Positions 7,644-16,898 of a DNA stretch of 36,742 bases are shown one piece after another. How positions within the stretch are numbered: the stretch's first letter is position 1; each line of letters opens with the position of its first letter. This stretch comes from Salinispora pacifica CNR114 (lineage in GTDB: Bacteria > Actinomycetota > Actinomycetes > Mycobacteriales > Micromonosporaceae), in assembly GCF_000514775.1 (NCBI RefSeq), contig NZ_AZWO01000022.1, positions 65,260 through 102,001 of the forward strand, written 5' to 3'. The notes below the pieces were generated by a model. That model worked only from the letters and a program-made list of their open reading frames with translations, was not told the origin of the DNA and did no database searches. Both the position numbers and the translations under genes were made by a program.

Positions 7644-8249
7644 TCACCTCGGGGGATGTGGGGGCGGATACGGCACGTGTATGCCGGGCATGGTCCGACG
7701 GAACCAGCCAGCTGCCGGCGGCAAGGCCAGCAATATTGCTACCACAAGGTAACCGAGCACCTGCCCAACCGAAAGACCTGCGCCGAGCGGAATCCACCAG
7801 TCCGGGTACGCCTCGGGCAGCTGGGCAAACAGCTCAACGGTGGCGCGATCCTCGTCCCCCGGCTGCATGGGGAAGGCCCGCATCCCGCCCAGACCGGCGC
7901 ACCCACAGCAGCCGGCGACCACCCCCAGGCCGGCGACCACCCAGGTCGCCACCCGCGCACCGGAACGGCCGGTGCGCACCAGTCCGGCGAGTGCGGCCAG
8001 GAGCGCCCCGGCGAGCAGGCTGACCACCGCACCCGCCACTGTCCAGGCACTGACCAGCAGGACTACCCCATCGATCTCGTCCGACGAGGCCGCGCTTCCC
8101 GCCGCCGCCAGCCGGAAGGCGGCAACCGTACTGACCAGAACGAACAGGCCGGTAACGGCGTACGCGACGGCGACCACCGCCATCAGCGCCAGCAGCAGGA
8201 CAGCCGCGGTCACCACAGCCGGGCGGCGGGCCGGTTCGGGGTACGACAC
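7644..8249 (-). CDS. Four-helix integral membrane protein, unknown function
   Basis: A 201-residue membrane protein. A short N-terminal segment leads to four hydrophobic helices at about residues 11-45, 62-90, 100-122 and 155-183. A soluble loop (FPMQPGDEDRATVELFAQLP) lies between the last two, and the tail is Pro-rich (HVPYPPPHPPR). A CCGC cluster lies in helix 3. No named family is recognised. Its layout matches the next gene upstream (289-residue frame), including the WVVAG helix and an LPP motif after the last helix, so the two look like diverged tandem paralogues. The GTG at 8249 follows GGAGGGA. Both lie in the long inverted repeat 8249-8302, which could mask the ribosome site. Confidence 0.75.
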   Translation of the reverse strand: MSYPEPARRPAVVTAAVLLLALMAVVAVAYAVTGLFVLVSTVAAFRLAAAGSAASSDEIDGVVLLVSAWTVAGAVVSLLAGALLAALAGLVRTGRSGARVATWVVAGLGVVAGCCGCAGLGGMRAFPMQPGDEDRATVELFAQLPEAYPDWWIPLGAGLSVGQVLGYLVVAILLALPPAAGWFRRTMPGIHVPYPPPHPPR

Positions 8250-8302
8250 GACTGGTCCCTCCGATAGGCGTCGGGGTGCACGCTATCCGGAGGGACCAGT
8301 CG
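8249..8302 (-). promoter_or_regulatory. Inverted repeat covering the Shine-Dalgarno of the 201-aa gene
   Basis: A perfect 14-bp stem (8249-8262 with 8289-8302) is extended by GATAG/CTATC (8263-8267 with 8283-8287) across a 1-nt bulge, with a 15-nt loop. On the minus-strand RNA the distal arm contains GGAGGGA and the first base of the GTG start. The stem may end transcription from the upstream gene, block translation of read-through RNA, or both. Confidence 0.6.
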
Positions 8303-8336
8303 AAGTCGCGTTCTACGGCGGGCAGAGCACCGACGG

Positions 8337-9122
8337 CTAGCCGAGCCCGCCGGAGCCGGACTGTCCACCTTGACCCGGATCTGACGAACCCGGGTTCCCC
8401 GAGGCGCCCGAACTCGGATCAGCCTGCGGATAGTCCGGCTGACCCGGGGGCGGGGGATATGCCGGCTGACCCGGGGGCGGCGGATACGCCGGCTGACCCG
8501 GGGGCGGCGGATACGCCGGCTGACCCGGGGGCGGCGGATACACCGGCTGACCCGGGAGCGGAGGCTCCCACTGCTGCTGCGGCTTGCGGAAGAACTCGTT
8601 CGATGGCGGCAGGGCAAGCAGGATCAGGGCCACCAACAGGGCGATAGCACCGAGGGTCGCGGTCAGCACCGGTTCGTGCCAGGACGGCAGGGCTTCGTCC
8701 AGCCGGCGGTTGAGCTCCTCCTGGCTGACAACGTCACCGGAGACATCGCCCTCCACCACGCTACCCGCTGCGGAGAAGGCCAAGCCGACGGCGACGCAGC
8801 AGAGCGCGATGCCACCGACGACCCAGGTCGTGATCCGGGCCGGATTCATCCCCCGGTTGTTGAGCAGGGCGAGAACGACAAAGCCAACCGCGAACAGCAG
8901 AGTGACCACGCTCGTCGCGGCGGCCGCGAACACCACGGCGCCCTCGGTACCCTCTGCTGTGGTGCCCGCGAAAGCCTCCTCGTAGACCTCCCGGGCCGCG
9001 CCCAGGGTGGTGAGAGCGACCACCACATCGAGTACGGCCAGGGCGGCATAGAACATAAGTAGGTAGCTGGAAATAGTGACGACGCCCGGACGTACCCGAA
9101 CGGGCTGGTGCGGATTTACCAC
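8337..9122 (-). CDS. Membrane protein with Pro-rich tandem-repeat tail
   Basis: A 261-residue protein with about four membrane helices (two N-terminal, then LLFAVGFVVLALLN and WVVGGIALCCVAVGLAFSAAG, then ATLGAIALLVALILLALPP). A cytoplasm-like tail carries PGQPxYPPP repeats and ends in a Gly/Ser-rich segment. The repeats come from a 27-bp tandem array at 8437-8562. The GTG at 9122 is chosen because AAGGAG precedes it by 4 nt; the longer frame would add 28 Arg-rich residues of poor coding character. It is paralogous in layout to the 201-residue gene downstream. It follows the spermidine-synthase-like gene by 68 nt on the same strand, so read-through from that operon is possible. Function unknown. 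Confidence 0.75.
   Translation of the reverse strand: MVNPHQPVRVRPGVVTISSYLLMFYAALAVLDVVVALTTLGAAREVYEEAFAGTTAEGTEGAVVFAAAATSVVTLLFAVGFVVLALLNNRGMNPARITTWVVGGIALCCVAVGLAFSAAGSVVEGDVSGDVVSQEELNRRLDEALPSWHEPVLTATLGAIALLVALILLALPPSNEFFRKPQQQWEPPLPGQPVYPPPPGQPAYPPPPGQPAYPPPPGQPAYPPPPGQPDYPQADPSSGASGNPGSSDPGQGGQSGSGGLG
8437..8562 (-). repeat. 27-bp tandem repeat, about 4.7 copies
   Basis: Units start at 8437, 8464, 8491, 8518 and 8545 (last incomplete). Each encodes PGQPAYPPP or a close variant on the minus strand. Units 2 and 3 are identical, which suggests recent slippage expansion. Copy number is likely to vary between strains. Confidence 0.9.
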
Positions 9123-9190
9123 GAGTCTCCTTCCCTCATTCGCGCCCCACACCGTACGGCCTCGGGCCAACAGACTCGACGGTACGAGCC

Positions 9191-10756
9191 TCAGTACCCG
9201 CGCCATTCGGCACGCGCGTAGTCGAGCACTCGGGGATACAACAGCGTTGAGGCCGGCACATTGACCCGGCCCCGGTCCGGTGGGAAGACCTCGGCGGCGG
9301 CCAGCGTGGACGCGTCCAGAAAACGCAGGGTCGGCGCGCCGCTGGGCAGGGTCAGCAAGGGCGGGTTCGCACCGGGCGCGGCGAGCAGAAAGCCCCAGTC
9401 ACCGAAGGAGGGGATATCCACGTGGTACGGGGTGGTGGCGAATCCGGCCTCCCGCAGTGATGCCTCGATGGACCAGTACGACCGGGGCGCGAAGTACGGG
9501 GAACCGGCCTGCACCACCAGCCGGCCCTCGACGGCCAGCGCGTTCCGGACCAACGTGTAGAACTCCACCGAGTAGAGCTTCGCGGTAGCCGTCTCGTCCG
9601 GGTCGGGTAGATCGGCGATCACCACGTCAAACTGCTCGGTGGTGGACCGCAGCCACCGGAACGCGTCGGCGTGCAACACCCGAACCCGGGGATCGTCGAG
9701 CGAGCCACCGTTGAGCTGCCGCAGTCGCGGCTCGGTGCGGGCCAACGCCACCACCGCCGAATCCAGGTCGACCACGGTGATCCGACGGATGTCCGGGTAG
9801 CGCAGCAGTTCCCGAACGGCGAGCCCGTCCCCCGCGCCGAGCAGGAGCACCTCGCCGCGCGGACCAGCGAGCGCCGGATGCACCAGCGCCTCGTGGTATC
9901 GGTATTCGTCGAGCGAACTGAACTGGAGATCCCCGTTGAGAAAGAGGCGCAGGTCGGTCTGGCCACCGGGCGCGGCCACCGAGTCGGTGAGGACGATCTC
10001 CTGGTAGCGGCTGCGCTCCGCGTGCACCACCGGGTCGCGATAGAGCTGCTGCCGGGCGGTCACCTCGAAGTCATGGGCGGTCAGCCACGCGTACCCGAGG
10101 CAGAGGGCGACCAGCACGGAACCGGCGGTCAACGCCGTGCGTGCCCGACCGCTGAGTTCCCGCCGGAAGACGGTGAAGACCAATACCAGGCCGGCGACGG
10201 CGTTCACCGCGCCGACCACCAGCGCGCCCTTGAGCTGGCCGAAGAGCGGCAGCAGCAGGAACGGGAAGGCCAGGCCACCGAGGAGGGCGCCGACGTAGTC
10301 GGCGGCGAACAGGTCGGCAACCGCACTGCCGGCCGCCTGCTGGCGGATCCGTTGCAGCAGCACCATCAACAGCGGGATCTCCGCGCCGATCAACAGCCCG
10401 AGTACGAAGGCGGTGCCGACCAGTGCCGGCAGATACAGGTTCAGCCAGGCGAACGCCGCATAGAGGCCGAGTACCGACAGCCCTCCGAGCAGCGCCAGGG
10501 CCAGCTCGATCGCGGCGAACACGGCGGCGGCCCGCGATTGCAGCGGCTTCGCGGCGAGGGCTCCCACCCCCATCGCGAAGACCATGACCCCGAGCACGAT
10601 CGACGCCTGCCCGACCGTGTCGCCGATCAGGTAGCTACCGAGCGCAACCAGGGCCAGTTCGTAAACCAGGCCGCAGGCCGCGCAGACGAACACCGCGGCC
10701 AGCACGGCGGCGCGAGCCGACCGCCACCGGATCGGCGCGTCCATGTCCACCGTCAC
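9191..10756 (-). CDS. Membrane-embedded spermidine-synthase-like protein
   Basis: A 521-residue protein. The first ~220 residues form about seven membrane helices. The C-terminal half is a Rossmann aminopropyltransferase/methyltransferase-like domain of the SpeE type. Visible there are NGDLQFSSLDEYRYHEAL (residues 274-291), the nucleotide loop LLLGAGDG (to 311), VVDLDSAVV, and ADLPDP (381-386) where soluble spermidine synthases have the Asp gate loop. It may transfer an aminopropyl group from decarboxylated SAM, but substrate and activity are unproven. GTG 10756 follows a GGTGAGG that contains the upstream stop codon. In-frame ATGs at 10795 and 10744 are alternatives. Last gene of the DUF4178 operon. 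Confidence 0.88.
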   Translation of the reverse strand: MTVDMDAPIRWRSARAAVLAAVFVCAACGLVYELALVALGSYLIGDTVGQASIVLGVMVFAMGVGALAAKPLQSRAAAVFAAIELALALLGGLSVLGLYAAFAWLNLYLPALVGTAFVLGLLIGAEIPLLMVLLQRIRQQAAGSAVADLFAADYVGALLGGLAFPFLLLPLFGQLKGALVVGAVNAVAGLVLVFTVFRRELSGRARTALTAGSVLVALCLGYAWLTAHDFEVTARQQLYRDPVVHAERSRYQEIVLTDSVAAPGGQTDLRLFLNGDLQFSSLDEYRYHEALVHPALAGPRGEVLLLGAGDGLAVRELLRYPDIRRITVVDLDSAVVALARTEPRLRQLNGGSLDDPRVRVLHADAFRWLRSTTEQFDVVIADLPDPDETATAKLYSVEFYTLVRNALAVEGRLVVQAGSPYFAPRSYWSIEASLREAGFATTPYHVDIPSFGDWGFLLAAPGANPPLLTLPSGAPTLRFLDASTLAAAEVFPPDRGRVNVPASTLLYPRVLDYARAEWRGY

Positions 10757-10763
10757 GCCCGCC

Positions 10764-11513
10764 TCACCGGCCGCGCCGAGCTCTGCCCTTGCCATGCCGG
10801 GCCGTAACCGCCGCCCCGCCGCGCTGCCGACGCCGCTCGACCAGACCGACCACGACCAGCAGCACGGCGATCAGCACCATCCCGGTGGCCCCAATCAGCC
10901 AGCCGGAACGCTCCCGCCACAGGTCGCTGCCGGCTGCCGGCAGCGGGCTCGGCGCCGCGATAGGAGCGCTGGTCACCACCGGCTCCGGGCTGACCACACC
11001 ACGTTCGACGACCAATAGTGAAAGACTCACCGCGGCCCGCGTCACCGCCCATCCGGGCTCCGCGAGGAAGGCCGCTCCATCGAGACCGAACCGGGACAAG
11101 CTGGTCTCCAGCTTGAAGAGGTCATAGAGGAATTCGGGCGACCCGTCGACCACCACCCTGGCGAAGTCCTCGGCCTCGCTGCTCTCCGGGGTGTAGTCGA
11201 CGGTCGCGGCGACCCGCAGCCAGCGGGGACACTGCGGGTGGTCAACCACCGAAAGGCCGACACCGAGGTTCGATCCGGCACTGACCACGTCCCCACCTCC
11301 CTGCTTGAGCTCCCAGCCGTAGCAGATGTCCTGCTGCTCGGCGGCGTCGCGCAGCAGAGCCACCGTGTCGTTCTGTTCGGTGGCGGTGGGCGGCGGTACG
11401 ACCAAGCTGTTGTCCTCGGTCCGGGCGCCAACGGCGACCACGGTGACGAGGACGGCCACCACGACGATGCCACCCCACACCCACCCGCCCCGCGCGGATG
11501 CTCGCGGGGCCAT
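10764..11513 (-). CDS. Two-helix membrane protein of the DUF350 operon
   Basis: A 249-residue protein. It has an N-terminal helix (residues 11-29), a ~170-residue outer domain with just two Cys (64 and 95, probably a disulfide), a Pro/Ala-rich spacer, a second helix (~203-225) and a very basic ERRRQRG...KGRARRGR tail inside the cell. No named family is recognised. The ATG overlaps the DUF350 stop by one base (TGATG), so translation is coupled. The next gene starts 7 nt after its stop. It is therefore an integral member of the operon, perhaps an outward-facing partner or sensor for the DUF350 and aminopropyltransferase-like proteins (inference). Confidence 0.8.
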   Translation of the reverse strand: MAPRASARGGWVWGGIVVVAVLVTVVAVGARTEDNSLVVPPPTATEQNDTVALLRDAAEQQDICYGWELKQGGGDVVSAGSNLGVGLSVVDHPQCPRWLRVAATVDYTPESSEAEDFARVVVDGSPEFLYDLFKLETSLSRFGLDGAAFLAEPGWAVTRAAVSLSLLVVERGVVSPEPVVTSAPIAAPSPLPAAGSDLWRERSGWLIGATGMVLIAVLLVVVGLVERRRQRGGAAVTARHGKGRARRGR

Positions 11514-11938
11514 CAGCTGATCGCGGCGGCGATGATCGCGCCGGCAGCGAGGTGAATGGCGGCCGTGACCCAGACCGCGGGGTGCGGCTCCGGGTCGACG
11601 AGGATCTCGCCCAGCCGCCCGGGGGTGGCGAGATCCAGCAACAGGAACGCGGCTGCCATGATGACCAGACCAAGGAACCCGTAGGACGCCGCCCCGATCA
11701 GGCCGACGACGAAGTCGTCCTCGCTGGCGGCGATCGCGGCAACCACGATGATGCCGACGCCGAGCAGGTTCGAGGCGAGCAGAAGCGCGGCGTTGCGGTT
11801 GCGTTCGTTCCAGATCAGCTGATTGAGCCGACCTGGGGTGGCCAGGTCAACCAGACCGTAGCCGACGCCCATGAGCGCGATCCCGACCACTCCGTAGGCG
11901 AGGGTGAGCAGGAGGTCAGTGACGAGGGTCTGCAACAC
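11513..11938 (-). CDS. DUF350 family membrane protein
   Basis: A 141-residue four-helix membrane protein. It is built from two similar halves, each ending in DLATPGRL (residues 31-38 and 102-109), so the family's internal duplication is plain. There are no catalytic motifs. Proteins of this family recur beside DUF4178, PspA-type and spermidine/glutathionylspermidine synthase-like genes in other bacteria and are thought to act at the membrane; their biochemical role is unknown. The GTG at 11938 is taken because TGGAG lies 7 nt upstream and the hydrophobic start follows. The longer frame would run into the DUF4247 gene. It overlaps the next gene by one base. Confidence 0.88.
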   Translation of the reverse strand: MLQTLVTDLLLTLAYGVVGIALMGVGYGLVDLATPGRLNQLIWNERNRNAALLLASNLLGVGIIVVAAIAASEDDFVVGLIGAASYGFLGLVIMAAAFLLLDLATPGRLGEILVDPEPHPAVWVTAAIHLAAGAIIAAAIS

Positions 11939-11975
11939 AGGGGCGCTCCAGGGGTTCGTTCGGTCGACAGAGGTC

Positions 11976-12401
11976 CTATTTGCCGCTGCCCGGGCCACCG
12001 CCCCGGACGGTGTTGCCCCGACCCCAGCCCCAGTGGCCTCCGACCCGGGAGTGGTAGCGCGGGTACGCGGTGGTAAGCCGTTCCAGAAGGATCAGTGAGC
12101 CCGCGGCGACCGGCCGGATCACCACCGAATCATCGTCGTAGCGCAGATAGACGCCGGTGCTGTCGACGTACTGGTCCGCCGGCTGCCAGGCGTCGGTGAG
12201 CTCCTGGGCCACCTGGCTCGGCTGCTTCGTCGAGCTGTAGGCCAGCGCCGCGCTGTCGAGGTCGTGCGCGGCGGCCCGCTGGTAGCGGTCCTCGACGAAG
12301 CCGCGCGGGGAGAAGCTGCCGTAGCTGATGGCGATGGCCACGACCAACACGCCGAGAAGGGCGAACGCCGTCCCCACCACAAACCAGCGTCGGTACGTCA
12401 T
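11976..12401 (-). CDS. DUF4247 family protein
   Basis: A 141-residue protein with one N-terminal membrane anchor (residues 6-27) and an outer domain. Conserved patches are FVEDRYQRAAAHDLDS, STGVYLRYDDDSVVI, and a Gly-rich end (YHSRVGGHWGWGRG...GGGPGSGK) typical of DUF4247. The ATG overlaps the DUF2617 stop by 4 bases (ATGA), showing translational coupling. The stop is 37 nt before the DUF350 start. Function unknown. The Gly/Trp/His tail could sit at the membrane surface or bind a metal, but that is speculation. Confidence 0.88.
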   Translation of the reverse strand: MTYRRWFVVGTAFALLGVLVVAIAISYGSFSPRGFVEDRYQRAAAHDLDSAALAYSSTKQPSQVAQELTDAWQPADQYVDSTGVYLRYDDDSVVIRPVAAGSLILLERLTTAYPRYHSRVGGHWGWGRGNTVRGGGPGSGK

Positions 12402-12904
12402 CGCGGAGTCACCACCGTTTCGGTCAGGACCAGCTCCCGGGTCTGCGGGTACGCGTGCCAGGTGCGCCAGCCGAGGGCACCGCCCGACCGGCCCGGACGC
12501 ACCGCCAACGCGGTCACCGCATCAACGTCGCCGGGGAAGACACCGACCAGGGCGTACGGGTCATCCGCCAGTTCGGCGCGCAGCGCCGCCACCCGTTCCC
12601 GCAGGCCCTCGTCGCCGGGGCGCAGCACGGTGGCGGTGAACCGGTAGCCGGTGGACTCGTCGTGGACCCGGTCGGGCAGGTCGGGGCGGCGACCGGGCAG
12701 GCACGCCACCGTCTCGGTCAGCGCGGCGCCCGGGGCACGCAGCATCACCTGGTGCGAGGCGCCGAGCAGGCGCAGCCGCACCTGGACCGCGCCGGGCAAA
12801 TCGACCTGGAGTACGTGCAGCGCGGGTCGCGGGGCGTCGTCAAGCGCCAGGCTGAGGTCGGTGGCACAGGTGTCGACATAGGGTGCGACCAGGGTGACGA
12901 GCAC
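12398..12904 (-). CDS. DUF2617 family protein
   Basis: A 168-residue soluble protein of the actinobacterial DUF2617 family. It starts MLVTLVAPYVDTCATDLSLA, continues LHVLQVDLPGAVQVRLRLLGASH, and ends with TWHAYPQTRELVLTET, a Trp-His-Tyr-Pro segment I associate with the family. There is no membrane segment. The GTG start directly abuts the DUF4178 stop, with GAGGTGG upstream. The end overlaps the next gene by 4 bases. Function unknown; its fixed place between DUF4178 and DUF4247 suggests a shared pathway. Confidence 0.88.
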   Translation of the reverse strand: MLVTLVAPYVDTCATDLSLALDDAPRPALHVLQVDLPGAVQVRLRLLGASHQVMLRAPGAALTETVACLPGRRPDLPDRVHDESTGYRFTATVLRPGDEGLRERVAALRAELADDPYALVGVFPGDVDAVTALAVRPGRSGGALGWRTWHAYPQTRELVLTETVVTPR

Positions 12905-13534
12905 TCAGGCCACCTCGTCCCGCGGATAGATCATCACCTCGGAGCGGTGCAGCCGCTCGCCGCGGGCCACCTCCCAGCCCGCCTCGCCGTACGCCTCGAA
13001 CGACAGCCGCTCGCCGCCGGAGGCCTGATAGTCGTGGTAGCGCAGGGTGCCGCTCGGGTCGAGCGTGGTGGTGCCGACCGCGGTGTAGCGGGCCTGACCG
13101 GACTCACTCCAGCGGTAGCGGCGGCCGGCGAAGTCGATGGTCGGCGCCCCCGGGGTGATCGTCGTGCCGGGTTCGGCCGCCCAGAGCACCAGTTCCAGCT
13201 CTGGATCCTCCTCCACGGAGAGCCAGCGCCGGACGCCGTCCGCGTCGTCGAGCAGGTGTTCCGTCCAGCTCCACGCACCTTCCACCAGCCGGACGGAGCC
13301 GCGCACCGCGTACGTCACGCCGCCGGAGACCTCGACGAGGTCCCCGGGCTTGAGTCGCCGCGGGTCGCCCCGAAGGGCGTCCGCGTCGCGATCGCGCAGC
13401 GGGTCTTCTTGGGCGACCCGCGTACCGGGGGGACGGCGGCTGGTCCGGCGCTGGGCCCACGCGGCGATCACCACCCCGGCCACCACCGCCAGGCAGCCCA
13501 CCGTCGTCAGCAGATACGCCACCGGCCCGTTCAC
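12905..13534 (-). CDS. DUF4178 domain protein, first gene of the operon
   Basis: A 209-residue protein with one N-terminal membrane helix (residues 7-27). A basic linker and a beta-rich DUF4178 domain (about 60-205) follow, with LKPGDLVEVSGGVTYAVRGS, WSWTEHLLDD, and FAGRRYRWSESGQARYTAVG. The family is usually found with DUF350 and polyamine-synthase-like or PspA genes. GTG 13534 has a strong GGGGAGGTGG. No clear promoter is visible; TATCGT on the minus strand (plus 13565-13570) might be a -10 box. Only a weak 6-bp hairpin (13603-13618) separates it from clpB, so heat-inducible read-through is possible. Confidence 0.88.
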   Translation of the reverse strand: MNGPVAYLLTTVGCLAVVAGVVIAAWAQRRTSRRPPGTRVAQEDPLRDRDADALRGDPRRLKPGDLVEVSGGVTYAVRGSVRLVEGAWSWTEHLLDDADGVRRWLSVEEDPELELVLWAAEPGTTITPGAPTIDFAGRRYRWSESGQARYTAVGTTTLDPSGTLRYHDYQASGGERLSFEAYGEAGWEVARGERLHRSEVMIYPRDEVA

Positions 13535-13629
13535 CGACCACCTCCCCAGGCATGTCGATCGGAGACGATAACAACCCGGCGCACCTCGGCGGAGTTGGCA
13601 AGCGCCCGCACCCGGGCGACGAGGGGCGC

Positions 13630-16221
<2,592 letters not shown>

Positions 16222-16262
16222 GGGCTCCCCCGGGTCGGCGTGTCCACTGGTACGGACACTGC

Positions 16263-16301
16263 CAAAGTTGAGCCTATTCCGCTCAACTTTGCCGGTGTGA
16301 A
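16263..16301 (-). promoter_or_regulatory. HspR operator (HAIR) and promoter of clpB
   Basis: TTGAGC-N7-GCTCAA at 16268-16286 matches the HAIR consensus CTTGAGT-N7-ACTCAAG. The palindrome extends to perfect 11-bp arms (16263-16273 with 16281-16291). On the minus strand a -10-like TAGGCT (plus 16271-16276) lies inside it, and TTCACA (plus 16296-16301) is 19 nt upstream as a -35 candidate. HspR bound here would block RNA polymerase. A separate 6-bp inverted repeat, 16240-16259, lies in the leader. Confidence 0.85.
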
Positions 16302-16392
16302 GTGAGTCACCCAATCGGGGGTGTCCCACTGACACTGGCTCCGTGATCCCGCTCGATCATCTCGACCTGACGCGCGCGGTAGCCTTGTCCAC

Positions 16393-16893
16393 GTGCGAGT
16401 ACGTGTCGAACAGACTGCTCTTCCGGGGATCGGTGTCCGCCACGATCTGATGACGGAGTCCGGACGGCGGCTCGGCGTGGTTTCCCACCGCAACGGCCGG
16501 CGAGATCTCGTCCTCTACGACCCGGATGATCCCGACGCCTGCCAGGCCGACATCCCGCTGACCGACGACGAGGCCGAGGCGCTCGCCGACATCCTCGGCG
16601 CGTCGCTGCTCCTCGGCCAGCTCTCCGGGCTGCGGGAGCAGGCCGCCGGGCTGCTGACCGAGCAGGTCGCCATCCCCGCGGCCTCGTCGTACGTGGGCCG
16701 CAAGCTCGGCGACACGAAGGCACGTACCCGCACCGGCGCCTCGATCGTGGCGGTGCTTCGCCACGGCGAGGTGATCGTCTCCCCAGAACCCGCATTCCGC
16801 TTCGCGGCCGGTGACGTTGTCGTGGTGGTCGGGACTCGACAGGGTCTCGACGGAGTGACTGCCATCCTCGCCGACGGCGACCCGGACGGCTGA
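16393..16893 (+). CDS. TrkA-C domain regulatory subunit, KhtT-like
   Basis: A 166-residue cytosolic protein. The N-terminal ~80 residues (VRVEQTALPGIGVRHDL, then SHRNGRRDLVLYDPDDPDAC) precede a RCK_C/TrkA-C ligand-binding domain at ~90-160 (YVGRKLGDTKARTRTGASIV, then FRFAAGDVVVVVGTRQGLD). This is the KhtT layout. KhtT gates the KhtU K+(NH4+)/H+ antiporter, in Bacillus in response to pH and c-di-AMP. The antiporter gene follows 5 nt later, which supports the assignment. The GTG at 16393 has no Shine-Dalgarno but has TAGCCT exactly 7 nt before it, suggesting a leaderless transcript. It is divergent from clpB. The ligand in this organism is unknown. Confidence 0.88.
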   Translation: MRVRVEQTALPGIGVRHDLMTESGRRLGVVSHRNGRRDLVLYDPDDPDACQADIPLTDDEAEALADILGASLLLGQLSGLREQAAGLLTEQVAIPAASSYVGRKLGDTKARTRTGASIVAVLRHGEVIVSPEPAFRFAAGDVVVVVGTRQGLDGVTAILADGDPDG

Positions 16894-16898
16894 GGCGG

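Noticed and set aside
8437..8562. CRISPR-like repeat array
   Set aside because: The 27-bp units are directly adjacent without spacers and encode an in-frame PGQPAYPPP repeat, so it is a protein tandem repeat.
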